From NCBI GenBank assembly GCA_030591445.1, contig JAUVBB010000014.1, positions 1-32,710 on the forward strand: a stretch of DNA of 32,710 nt, read 5' to 3'. Shown here piece by piece: positions 1 to 9,895 of this stretch; within the stretch, counting starts at the first letter, position 1; every line of letters starts with the position of its first letter. A program made the position numbers and the translations under genes. The notes under the pieces were generated by a model, which did not search any database, had not been told where the DNA came from, and saw only the letters and a list, made by a program, of their open reading frames with translations. This DNA is from Deltaproteobacteria bacterium. GTDB taxonomy: Bacteria; Myxococcota; B64-G9.

Positions 1-2071
1 CGTCTCGATCATCGCCATAGCGCAATTCACTAAGACTGGTATGGGCAATGAAGACACCATACAAAGAGTCGAGGTAATGTTCCGGTTCGGGGAAGAATCC
101 TTGGTTCATCTCGGAGACATAGCCCGCCAAAGCCGCCAAAAGTTCCTTTCGAGGCTGTCCTTCCAGCCACTCGCACGCGCAGTACAAGGAAGCAATGCAG
201 TCCAGATCCGGTTTTTCATGGACCCGAAACTCAATCTGGGGTTCGGGCGTTTGCGCCAGGTGGTCGATAATCAACTCCGGCATCGAGGTAACGATGGCGC
301 AGGCGCTTCTGTTTTTAGTCGTGCTCGGGTGGTGATCGATGATGCCGGGCCGGCACTGGTTGCCCACGTCCAGATAAACGACTCCCTGCTCGGGATTGGC
401 AACGAAGCCCATGGGAACCGTGTCCACCCAATAGCGCAACAAGGGAGTGAGCCCATACACCCGCGCGGGCTTCTCTATGTTTTTTAGTTCATGTTGCCCG
501 AAGTCTCTCAAAGAGAAGTCGGCCGAAAAGGGATCTTCCCAGATATCCGGTTCCCGGCCCCCGAACACGGAGTCCTCCACTACCACCGGATACGGAAACT
601 GCTTGCTTAGATTCTCGATCCGAGCTGCCACATTGACGGCATTGCCCAGGGTACTTAACTGGCATCGTTCCAAGCCGCCCACGTATCCCAGTGCCACCGA
701 ACCCTTGTTAATTCCCACGCCGATGGCCAGAAAGGGGCTCTGCAGGAGAAAAGACAGGGCCGTGTAAGAGTGAATGCGCTCCAAACACCGAGAAGAGCGA
801 GCGAGAATGTCTCTTTCCGAGGATTGCTGATAATCGAAGAGATTGAACATCACCAGAATGGCGTCCCCGACAAAATCCAGGATCACACCGCCAGCCTCTT
901 CCAGCTCTTCGTTCATGATCCGAAACAAGGGGCACAGACTCGAAAACAGCTCCCCAGGCGGAATCCGTTCGCTGAGGGAAGAGTATCCCCGCACATCGGC
1001 CATCCAGATGATGGCATCCTTCTTGGTCTCGGAACTGGTCAAGACCAAGGAACCAGCCGCCATGGTATCGCGTACGTGGCCCCCAAACAGGCGGCCCATG
1101 AGCGAGTTATAATAGGCGGCCACATCGATTTTCCGAACTCGCTCTTCGATATCATTTAAAAGCAAGGCCAGTTGCCAGCTTGCCATCGTGGCCGCCAAGG
1201 CGAGTAGTTTCTCGATTGAAAAATCCTTGAGGGCCGATGGGTGACAATATCGACGTCTGAGTTGGCAGAGGCCGGCAAAAGTACTTTCGGGAAGTTCTTT
1301 TTCGTCAGGACCCGGATCCCGCCACCACTCCACTCCCAGCAATAAGGGCACCGCCTCGTCCGGGATAGGCTCAAATGTCGGCCTAACCCCCAATTCACAT
1401 GCGGCTGACCAGACCTGGAGCAGCTTGATGGGCTCGGCAAAATCATCGGCAAGTGCGTCACCAAGGCATTGGCTGGCATCAAATAGTTCCGACTGGCCTT
1501 CTAAAATCGAAAGCAGCCAAAGGATCATCTGGGCCCGCAGTCTTTCCGTGGGGTACTCATGAGCCTCAGCGATGGAACTCATCTCTGCCGCGAAGCGGGC
1601 AGCCAGGGTCAGGTTTTTGTGCCTGATGGCCGCGCTTACCAAACCCCAACGACCCAGCACCTGATCCAGGGGATGGCTTTGATCACTCTCCAGGCCGCTG
1701 AAGAAGCGGGCAATGTTCTTGACCCCGATATCGGTTTGGCCAAGGCCCAGCTGACTGAGCCCCTTCAATACCGAAGACTGACCGTGGCTCGCACCCGCCT
1801 GTCGTTCTAAATCATGGATGACAAAAGAAATCCGTAAAGCCGTCTCCAAAGATGCCGTGTCGCCGCGTCGAATTAGCAAGCGACAAACCATGGCAATGCC
1901 TTCTCGGGCGCGCGGCTGGTCCGCAAACAGACCCGACGGCACGGCCGGCAAATCTCGCGGTTCCAGACCAGGGCGTATGTCTAATTTTGCCAGCAGCCCT
2001 TCGACGAAGCGATCTACCTCCGCCCGCGATCGGCACGCCTCGAACTCCTTCACTTGAGACCGGAAAGTCAT
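1..2071 (-). CDS. Class III adenylate/guanylate cyclase fused to a DHH-type phosphoesterase-like domain (partial, runs off window)
   Basis: One frame stays open from an ATG at 2071 (GAGGG six bases upstream) to the window edge, at least 690 codons, so the C-terminus is missing. Residues 1-330 are mainly helical and not recognised. Residues about 350-540 form a class III nucleotidyl cyclase domain, which makes cAMP or cGMP. Both metal aspartates are present (D359 in MADVRGYS, D403 in FVGDAIL), as is the N480-x3-R484 transition-state pair. The residue that normally selects the base, Lys or Glu three before the GD, is Asp399. After about residue 555 the protein has YLDVGN and then IIDHH (D579-H580-H581), followed by H619-x2-P-D622-x-D624-x3-S628. 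These are the motifs of DHH phosphoesterases, but motif I comes after the DHH instead of before it. No signal peptide or membrane segment is seen, so it is probably cytoplasmic. The cyclase call is firm; the DHH call rests on motifs alone. Confidence 0.85.
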   Translation of the reverse strand, partial: MTFRSQVKEFEACRSRAEVDRFVEGLLAKLDIRPGLEPRDLPAVPSGLFADQPRAREGIAMVCRLLIRRGDTASLETALRISFVIHDLERQAGASHGQSSVLKGLSQLGLGQTDIGVKNIARFFSGLESDQSHPLDQVLGRWGLVSAAIRHKNLTLAARFAAEMSSIAEAHEYPTERLRAQMILWLLSILEGQSELFDASQCLGDALADDFAEPIKLLQVWSAACELGVRPTFEPIPDEAVPLLLGVEWWRDPGPDEKELPESTFAGLCQLRRRYCHPSALKDFSIEKLLALAATMASWQLALLLNDIEERVRKIDVAAYYNSLMGRLFGGHVRDTMAAGSLVLTSSETKKDAIIWMADVRGYSSLSERIPPGELFSSLCPLFRIMNEELEEAGGVILDFVGDAILVMFNLFDYQQSSERDILARSSRCLERIHSYTALSFLLQSPFLAIGVGINKGSVALGYVGGLERCQLSTLGNAVNVAARIENLSKQFPYPVVVEDSVFGGREPDIWEDPFSADFSLRDFGQHELKNIEKPARVYGLTPLLRYWVDTVPMGFVANPEQGVVYLDVGNQCRPGIIDHHPSTTKNRSACAIVTSMPELIIDHLAQTPEPQIEFRVHEKPDLDCIASLYCACEWLEGQPRKELLAALAGYVSEMNQGFFPEPEHYLDSLYGVFIAHTSLSELRYGDDRD

Positions 2072-2113
2072 AAGCACCCTCGTTGACATCAAACCACGCA
2101 ATTGCTTTCCCGC

Positions 2114-2142
2114 AGAATAGCAAGTCTACGAAATTCTAGCAA
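2114..2142 (-). promoter_or_regulatory. Putative housekeeping promoter of the cyclase gene
   Basis: On the minus strand TTGCTA (2142-2137) and TATTCT (2119-2114) are separated by exactly 17 bases. They lie about 43 bases upstream of the cyclase ATG, which leaves room for the GAGGG ribosome site. It is a fair sigma-70 match but was found by eye. Confidence 0.4.
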
Positions 2143-2179
2143 AAGAAGTATTTGAGGGTACTTGGAGGGATGCTAAGGA

Positions 2180-3517
2180 TTAGTCTTTCAGATCGGCCAC
2201 GCGCAGGACGTCGTCAGCCCTCAGCATTCCTTTGCCGTAGTCACCGCCATCCCACTCGGCTGTATAGTAAGGCGGGTCGCCCCAGGGATAGTAAACAATG
2301 GCATCGGAAGCGGGCAAGGGGCAGCCGGTGGCAGCGTTGCGCATAATTGACTCCATGTCGGCCTGTCCCAGGCCCGGGTGCTGCTGGAGAACGAGGGCAG
2401 CCATGCCCGCCACATGCGGGGCCGCCATGGAAGTGCCACTCAAGTAGTAATAGTTCAGGTCGTTGAGAAAGGCAGATTTAAAGGGGCCCACCACCCAGGC
2501 GCCAGGAGCCGAGACATCAAGATCCTGATACTTCTGGTCCAGATCCTTGTTCGGCCGCGAGCTGAAATCCTCCAGATAGATCTGGCGGTTGTTGCCCAGG
2601 ATATCGGACTTGTTCAGCTTCTCCGGCACATCAGCCACCCAACCTTGATAGTGATAAAGCATCGAGGCCCAACCGGTGGCGCCCGCCGAAATAACTTGTT
2701 CCATGCCCCCGGGATAGCCCATGCCATCTACCCCAGCGTTGCCGGCCGAAACCACGATGACCACGCCCTTTTCGATGGCATAGTCTATTGCCTCTTCGAT
2801 CATGGGCACGCGGTCGGGTCCACCGAGGCTCATATTGATAACCACCGGAGCATCAAGGGTGGGGGCAAGATTGGCAATGTAGTAAATACCCGCGGTAATC
2901 ATCTCGTCGGTGCCACCACGGAGCCCAGCAAGACCCCAAGGCGTGTTGACCAACCAGGCATCAAGTACCAGCACGGGAATAATGGTGGCTTTCGGCGCAA
3001 CGCCGTTAATCCAGGCAAAGTTGTTGTAATTGAATCCCACCACGGTACTGGTCACATGGCTGCCATGACCACTGGCCATTCCCGTGATGTAGCCACGGTC
3101 ATCGCGCAGCGGACCGAAGGCCACATCACCGTAGCCGCCGTTAAGGCTGGGGTCCCAATACACTTCACTGTGGCTAAAGCCTTTGCCCAGATGCCAAGCA
3201 ATGTTGGCTTGGGAGAAAAGAAATGGCCATTGGGGTACCAGGCCGGTATCCAGAATGGCGACGTAAACGCCTTCGCCATCGGCCCCTACCGTCTCCGTGT
3301 TGACCATATCGCCCGAGAATGGCTGGTAGCCAGGAAGCGCCATGCTGGTAGCAACATCGGCTTCCAGAGCCTCGGCAAACACCGCCTCGGTCATGTCTCC
3401 AACAAATAGAGAACTAGGGATTTCGAGGATTTCGTCTTGGGCAAAAGACATGGTCGGCATCAAAAAAACCAACATCACTGCCCAGCAAATTGTCAGCCCT
3501 ACTCGATGGATCTTCAT
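2180..3517 (-). CDS. Secreted subtilisin-like serine protease (peptidase family S8)
   Basis: A 445-residue secreted endopeptidase. The start at 3517 is chosen because AGGAGG lies eight bases upstream and the product begins with a clear signal peptide (Lys/Arg, hydrophobic stretch, then SFAQ near residue 27); an in-frame start nine codons earlier would bury that signal. The S8 catalytic triad is complete: D90 in VAILDTG, H151 in SGHGSH and S363 in GTSMAAPHVAG, with the oxyanion-hole N260 in SAGN. Residues about 28-80 may be a short propeptide. There is no C-terminal P/homo-B or PPC domain, so it is close to a minimal subtilase. It lies between the cyclase and metzincin genes on the same strand, with a 188-base gap on its 5' side, so it is probably transcribed alone. 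No copy of the TGTCCG/GTC promoter was found in front of it. Confidence 0.95.
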   Translation of the reverse strand: MKIHRVGLTICWAVMLVFLMPTMSFAQDEILEIPSSLFVGDMTEAVFAEALEADVATSMALPGYQPFSGDMVNTETVGADGEGVYVAILDTGLVPQWPFLFSQANIAWHLGKGFSHSEVYWDPSLNGGYGDVAFGPLRDDRGYITGMASGHGSHVTSTVVGFNYNNFAWINGVAPKATIIPVLVLDAWLVNTPWGLAGLRGGTDEMITAGIYYIANLAPTLDAPVVINMSLGGPDRVPMIEEAIDYAIEKGVVIVVSAGNAGVDGMGYPGGMEQVISAGATGWASMLYHYQGWVADVPEKLNKSDILGNNRQIYLEDFSSRPNKDLDQKYQDLDVSAPGAWVVGPFKSAFLNDLNYYYLSGTSMAAPHVAGMAALVLQQHPGLGQADMESIMRNAATGCPLPASDAIVYYPWGDPPYYTAEWDGGDYGKGMLRADDVLRVADLKD

Positions 3518-3709
3518 TTCATTACCCTCCTCTTTAATGGACATCGCTATTGTGTGCCCTGCCCAAAACCCATTTTTGAGCAGAGCAAAGATAGGTGATG
3601 CCTAGCAAACTATGGCGGAAAAGAAAAGAGGAAAAAAAGAAGCAATTCAAGCGCTACGATTTCTCTTATAGTGTGGCACGATACCGTTTGTGGATGTGTC
3701 GGGACCATC

Positions 3710-4921
3710 TTACTTTCTTAATTCAGAAACAAGGTAAACGAGCGCTTTGCTCGCGTTGCCACATTGACGCTGCTCTAGTGTTTGCCGGATGGCATCCAAA
3801 TTGTTCGCAATATCTGCGCCGACGTTTGCAAACTCAAAGCTCTGCCTTACTTCATCGAATATTTCTCCGGAAAGCATTACCGACAATAACAAATCATCCG
3901 CATTGATAAGATAGTCACCAAAGACCGCCCAGGCGGCAAGCGCGTATTCCCGGCTTGGATTTGCGTCGCTCACGAGCTTCCAAAACATAAAAACCGCGCT
4001 GGTAAGCTCCTCCAGGTAAGAACTCTGAAGGCTCTCAGTCATGGCAAAGTACGTACCGTAATCAGCAAAGAGTCCTTTGAGTTTGTGGCGCTGGAATTCC
4101 AATGGGTCTTGGCCAATATCATGGAGGTTGGCAAAGAGATTGAAACCATCCTCGCTTTCTGCTCCCCAATATAAAAACTCCTGGTCGGCAGCAAGCACAA
4201 AGTAATGATGGTTGACCGTGGCTTGATCGTAAGGACCGGGAGTAATGGCAAAAAAGGGAGACAGTCCGTAATCCATCACCGAGGAAGAAGCAACTCCATC
4301 ACCGTAATTGTCAACATCGGCACTGGCCAGAAAGTTATGACTCAGTCCAAGAATGTGTCCTGCTTCATGCGCCATAACTCCCTGTATAGTCATTTCTATC
4401 AACGCCTGGTCAGAAATGTGGTCGAAGTCCACTTGAGACTGCGGTACAAGGGAAGCGAAGTATCTGATGTTTCTTCGTAGACGGTTCGCCAGAGGAGAAA
4501 TGTCTCTATGCATAATAATCATTGTGTGTTCCGGGGGCTGGGTTATGCCCATCATTCGATCGCCGGGTTCATCGATGATGGTACCCTCGACAATCCAGTT
4601 GGGATTGTCATCGGCCGGTTGGAATAGATCAAAGCCAATTTTTTCAAAAAAGACTGCATTCCACGATTCAACACCCGCGGCAATGGCAGGGTGATATTCA
4701 TCCGGGACATTCCCCGCTATGTGGTAGGTGTAGGGAGTCCCGATTGGAATACCTTTACTATCCATGCAAAATTCTTGCTTGCTTGGGATTTCGGGAAGAA
4801 TGTAGTGGCCGGCAGAGATCTCACCTGGAACTGTGGTTTGGCATTCTCCGGCATTTTCTGAACCATCGCCACAGCAGGTGCCTAAACTCGCCAATAGGAT
4901 AAGCAGTCTTGAACCCCTCAT
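3710..4921 (-). CDS. Metzincin-type zinc metalloprotease, putative lipoprotein
   Basis: A 403-residue protein with a complete zinc site, H185-E186-A-G-H189-I-L-G-L-S-H195 followed by NF, and a Met-turn at SSSVMDY (M216). A WNAVFFEKIGF segment about 95 residues before the zinc site resembles the large deltaproteobacterial and Bacteroidota met-zincin group (DUF5117/DUF4953-like). The start at 4921 has AAAGGA upstream and gives a short N-terminus with a hydrophobic stretch ending in Cys-Cys-Gly-Asp, typical of lipoproteins, although the residue before the first Cys is Thr, which is not ideal. The shared HExGHxxGLxHNF signature makes it a small relative of the 1604-residue protease at 13981-18795. 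A copy of the TGTCCG-N17-GTC promoter lies 57-85 bases upstream. The protease call is firm; substrate and localisation are inferred. Confidence 0.85.
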   Translation of the reverse strand: MRGSRLLILLASLGTCCGDGSENAGECQTTVPGEISAGHYILPEIPSKQEFCMDSKGIPIGTPYTYHIAGNVPDEYHPAIAAGVESWNAVFFEKIGFDLFQPADDNPNWIVEGTIIDEPGDRMMGITQPPEHTMIIMHRDISPLANRLRRNIRYFASLVPQSQVDFDHISDQALIEMTIQGVMAHEAGHILGLSHNFLASADVDNYGDGVASSSVMDYGLSPFFAITPGPYDQATVNHHYFVLAADQEFLYWGAESEDGFNLFANLHDIGQDPLEFQRHKLKGLFADYGTYFAMTESLQSSYLEELTSAVFMFWKLVSDANPSREYALAAWAVFGDYLINADDLLLSVMLSGEIFDEVRQSFEFANVGADIANNLDAIRQTLEQRQCGNASKALVYLVSELRK

Positions 4922-4977
4922 TTCGTAGTCCTTTCTTGACCTGAAGCACACAGGTACCGTTCTAGTCGTTTCCCTTA

Positions 4978-5006
4978 CTTGACCCGTGAGTGACTTCGTG
5001 CGGACA
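4978..5006 (-). promoter_or_regulatory. Candidate ECF-type promoter of the metzincin lipoprotein gene (TGTCCG-N17-GTCAAG)
   Basis: On the minus strand TGTCCG (5006-5001) is followed after 17 bases by GTCAAG (4983-4978). The block sequences and spacing match the pair of promoters between 12688 and 12813, apart from a one-base shorter spacer and a less similar second half of the -10 block. The expected transcription start is near 4970, giving a leader of about 50 bases. It overlaps no gene: the upstream caspase gene ends at 5027. Confidence 0.5.
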
Positions 5007-5026
5007 GGAAATGTGGTTTTATTCGC

Positions 5027-6748
5027 TTACCAACGCCACCAAAAGTCCAACATGGGAATAATGGGCGTCTCCTTCTCCCCCCAATCCCAATCTTCCATGC
5101 TGTAGACCACTCCCAGCAAAAACCGGAAGCTTTCAAATCGATGGGCATAGCCGAAATATGCTTTCAAGGGCACGAGACTATCGCCATCGAAGTTATATCC
5201 CGAGCCTAGCGACCAAACGAAGAGATTGCAGGGGTTCAATATGAGCTCAATCTCTCCCTCAACAGTGAACCCGTTGGGAAAAAGGAACAGCGCCAACAAT
5301 TTCTCCGCGTTCCCTTTCTCCTTGAAATCAGAGGGGCCCAAGGTGCTGATGCCATAATCGATGATGGCACTGAGGTAGAGACGGTGGCCAATGTTGGTGG
5401 TAAATAGCATTCTTCCCACTGCCGCATAGCTCTTCTGAAAAAACCCATAGCCACCGGCCATTTCAATCGCCGCGGCAAAATGGGAAGTTCGGACAAAGTT
5501 CCACATGACATCCAAGTTTAGAAATCCAAAAGCATTGGCGGCAAGGGAAGTAGAAAACTGAAGCTGGTTTCCAACTCCTATTCCGGTGGGTCGTAAGAAA
5601 CCCACCTGCCCTTCCCCATCACGCAAGGGGTAAGCATTATTGAATGCGGGGATTTCGTCACCTTCCCATCCCTGACGCCGCAGTATTCCTTTTCGCACCA
5701 GGGCCGTGTACTCCACTTGATGGAGCTCCTCTGTTTTAAGAATTTGAGCGTGAGCAGCGGAAAGAACGACCAAACCTTCCTTCAGGTTTTCTGGGGTTCG
5801 CCAGCGGACAAAATAGTCACCGGGCGCCAGCCAAACAGTTCTGCTAGTCTCCGGAACGTGGGCCTCCATCTCTACTGGACTATCGGGGCCTTTTCCGCGG
5901 TGAAACAAATAGACGCCAGGCTTTGTCAAGGTCAGTTCTGCCTGTTCCGAGTTCCCATCCGCATAGGAAAGTACCAATTGCGCCTTTCCGCGCATTTCAA
6001 AGTTGAAAGTCGGATGTTGAATGCCAGTGAGCGTTGTGGCGGTGCTGGCGATGGTCCGATCAAGGGTATAGCGATAGGCTTCGGCAAGAGTCACTCGCCC
6101 ATCGGCATCAAAATCGGCGGCCCCACGCAACGCGGATAAAAAATGATGGGTAAAAAAAGAACCTTGGAGTTCATCTGACTCTTGGGCTGCCTCGCCAGCG
6201 GCGGACGATGACAAGACGATATATCCTTCGGCTAGCGGGGATTCAGGAGGTAAGGCAAATGCTTCGCTGGCCTTGAATCCTTTCACCTGGGTAGCCTGGC
6301 CGGAACGGCAAGCGTCAACGATCAAAATGCGCAAGTCGGCTGATGAACCCTTGGTCAAATCTCGTAGTTCTTCCCAGAGCAGGGAGGAAGGTCCAAGGTG
6401 AACACTCAGGGCATCCGCATGACCAGAGTAATAAACGAGCAAAACACTCCGGCACCCAGGGCAAGATTCAGAACGGATGCGGGCATTGAGACGTATCAGT
6501 GAATTTCTCATTGCATCAGCGCTGGGATCCTCAAGAGTGATTACCTTGCTGGGGTTGAATTTACCGTGATGGATGAGAACTTCCGCTAATTTGCGGGCAT
6601 CTCGACCGGCATATCGAAGTGGGTGCTCACCTGCTTGGCCGCGATGAGAACCGACCAGGACGGCGTACCGGTTTTCGGTTTGCGCAGATACTGGTGGAAT
6701 CCAAATGGCCAGCTGCAACAGAGCGAAAACAAAAATTCTATATTTCAT
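5027..6748 (-). CDS. Caspase-like (C14) protease with C-terminal outer-membrane beta-barrel, copy 1
   Basis: 573 residues from the ATG at 6748, chosen because it begins a signal peptide (MKYRIF, hydrophobic core, PVSAQ near residue 23); the ribosome site is weak. Residues about 26-235 are a caspase-hemoglobinase fold with the catalytic dyad H110 (YYSGHAD) and C147 (IVDACRSG). A canonical 12-residue EF-hand loop lies at 212-223 (D212, D214, D216, G217, E223). Residues about 240-380 look like a beta-rich linker. From about residue 400 to the end there are alternating hydrophobic and polar strands rich in Tyr/Phe/Trp, ending in WWRW, as expected for a transmembrane barrel. With the signal peptide this would place the protease domain in the periplasm, anchored to the outer membrane. 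The same architecture recurs at 9896-11476. The dyad is certain; the barrel is inferred from sequence pattern. Confidence 0.85.
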   Translation of the reverse strand: MKYRIFVFALLQLAIWIPPVSAQTENRYAVLVGSHRGQAGEHPLRYAGRDARKLAEVLIHHGKFNPSKVITLEDPSADAMRNSLIRLNARIRSESCPGCRSVLLVYYSGHADALSVHLGPSSLLWEELRDLTKGSSADLRILIVDACRSGQATQVKGFKASEAFALPPESPLAEGYIVLSSSAAGEAAQESDELQGSFFTHHFLSALRGAADFDADGRVTLAEAYRYTLDRTIASTATTLTGIQHPTFNFEMRGKAQLVLSYADGNSEQAELTLTKPGVYLFHRGKGPDSPVEMEAHVPETSRTVWLAPGDYFVRWRTPENLKEGLVVLSAAHAQILKTEELHQVEYTALVRKGILRRQGWEGDEIPAFNNAYPLRDGEGQVGFLRPTGIGVGNQLQFSTSLAANAFGFLNLDVMWNFVRTSHFAAAIEMAGGYGFFQKSYAAVGRMLFTTNIGHRLYLSAIIDYGISTLGPSDFKEKGNAEKLLALFLFPNGFTVEGEIELILNPCNLFVWSLGSGYNFDGDSLVPLKAYFGYAHRFESFRFLLGVVYSMEDWDWGEKETPIIPMLDFWWRW

Positions 6749-6823
6749 TTTATCTATGTAGCCCCACACGGTTATATCTCCCGCAGCCAAGAGTTGTATT
6801 TTTCTGCCGATGCACCCAACTCT

Positions 6824-6852
6824 TAAGACCCCTCACGACTGTGCTACGGACA
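6824..6852 (-). promoter_or_regulatory. Candidate ECF-type promoter of caspase copy 1 (TGTCCG-N17-GTCTTA)
   Basis: On the minus strand TGTCCGT (6852-6846) is followed by GTCTTA (6829-6824), giving a 17-base spacer counted from TGTCCG. A T-run precedes the -35 block and a G-run precedes the -10 block, the latter as in the sigma operon promoter. The expected start near 6815 gives a leader of roughly 65 bases to the ATG at 6748. It sits between the pgi stop (6882) and the caspase gene, so the caspase need not depend on read-through. Confidence 0.6.
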
Positions 6853-6881
6853 AAAAACTTTGCGAGAATAGCAAAACGCAG

Positions 6882-8522
<1,641 letters not shown>

Positions 8523-9863
8523 TTATTGGACCGTCCAGATCAATTCGGTAAGCGGTTCACCCCAGCGGTAGCCATCTTCTTCATGCACCCGCATCATGAT
8601 AACCATGAACTCCGAACCGATGTTTTTTGCCTTTATCAACTGAAAATCCTCGGGTTCGGCCAACAGTAACTCTTCGCCCGGGGAAAAGTCTCGATCCCCT
8701 TCGCCTGCTCCTGACAATTTGAGACACTCTCCTCCCAGCCGGCAAGACAAACCCAAGGAGCTATAGTCGATAACAGGGGGCGCCGTAAACAATATATCCA
8801 CCCGGATGTCTTCGAGCAAAATCGCTTGTTCCGTGTCATTGCGCAGAGAAAATAAGGAGTCGCGGTTGTCAGTTATCGGCGCTTCGGCATCGGTGAGGAC
8901 AAAGCCATTGCTCTGTTCGCGCGTACACTCCCACCAGTCCGGCGGGGAATCTCGCCAATCCCAGTGCTCGCCGACCAATTCATAGACTTGCCAACTGGGG
9001 CAATACTTTTGGGGCTGGCGATCATATCGTAAGGTATAGAAGAAATTACAATCCACTTCGTGGTTGGGCTCGGTTTCGGGGAAAGTGCTACCAACAGGCT
9101 GCGGTTCGCAGATCAGTTCTCCGAGTCGATCTGGATCCTCCGGAATCACCAATTCGATGGAATCTTGGCCCACCGAGGTCACCGAACATGTGGGGTCGCT
9201 GAGAAAGGAGACCGCCACCTTCACCAAGGAGAACCCGTCCGTCGGTTCTTGCTCACAATGATAGTAATAGCGAAAAAACGACCAAAGCGGTGACAGTTCG
9301 CCTTCCCGATACACCACGAAACTCACCTGTCGCAATCGTGAATTGAGCGAGGCCGCAATGATGGAATCATCGCTTTCGGTAGCATCCGGTTTGACCAAAT
9401 CCAGCGCCCCATTGCGGTTACCGTCTTCGTAGGCAACCAGTAAACCATAGCCCAACATGCCGCCGTCATGCTTGTGTAGTTTTTCGTCGCTGGGCAAACC
9501 AAATATGGGGATGTCGTGCTCCACCAGGTTCTTTTCGATGGGTACCCCCTCTGACACCCAGGAGGCGCTGGAACTTTCGGCCAACTGCCGCAAGCACTCC
9601 AGCACGATCCCGGTTTTTTCCCGATCACTGGCCTTATCGTTTTTCTCCACGTCGACTAGACATGTCACCATCTCAGGAGTGAACTTCTCCCAAATCAGGG
9701 CAAACCTGGCATTCTCCTCGGGATGAGTATTTGCATCCAGACTGAACCGAGTACGCAGTTCCACCAAGGGCTGATTGGGCACATTGCCGGAATGCACGCC
9801 ATCTCCGCAAGAGGCGACAAACACAAGCAAGGCAATCAGGAGAACAGTTCGAGAGGGAGTCAT
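8523..9863 (-). CDS. Putative lipoprotein of unknown function in the sigma/caspase operon
   Basis: 446 residues from the ATG at 9863, chosen because AAGGA lies seven bases upstream and the product starts with a lipoprotein signal (MTPSRTVLLIALLVFVASC, lipobox VASC with Cys19). I recognise no domain. The mature part is acidic, contains several cysteines and has WXXW-like stretches around the middle (DWRDSPPDWWEC). It starts 32 bases after the stop of caspase copy 2 and ends 12 bases before pgi, so the three genes are probably one transcript. By neighbourhood it may be an envelope partner or sensor for the caspase/barrel protein; this is inference only. Confidence 0.75.
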   Translation of the reverse strand: MTPSRTVLLIALLVFVASCGDGVHSGNVPNQPLVELRTRFSLDANTHPEENARFALIWEKFTPEMVTCLVDVEKNDKASDREKTGIVLECLRQLAESSSASWVSEGVPIEKNLVEHDIPIFGLPSDEKLHKHDGGMLGYGLLVAYEDGNRNGALDLVKPDATESDDSIIAASLNSRLRQVSFVVYREGELSPLWSFFRYYYHCEQEPTDGFSLVKVAVSFLSDPTCSVTSVGQDSIELVIPEDPDRLGELICEPQPVGSTFPETEPNHEVDCNFFYTLRYDRQPQKYCPSWQVYELVGEHWDWRDSPPDWWECTREQSNGFVLTDAEAPITDNRDSLFSLRNDTEQAILLEDIRVDILFTAPPVIDYSSLGLSCRLGGECLKLSGAGEGDRDFSPGEELLLAEPEDFQLIKAKNIGSEFMVIMMRVHEEDGYRWGEPLTELIWTVQ

Positions 9864-9895
9864 ATTCACATCCTTCATCTGTACTGCATCTATAA

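Noticed and set aside
2378-3409. 343-codon plus-strand frame opposite the subtilase
   Set aside because: The minus strand has a complete S8 catalytic triad and signal peptide. The plus frame has no recognisable domain or ribosome site.
3660-3700. TGGCACG-like match suggesting a sigma-54 promoter on the plus strand
   Set aside because: The second block lacks the required GC at the correct spacing and no plus-strand gene follows.
6852-6877. Possible terminator after pgi (TTTGC/GCAAA stem followed by six T residues on the minus strand)
   Set aside because: The stem is only five base pairs and A/T-rich. The T-run is better explained as the upstream flank of the caspase copy 1 promoter.
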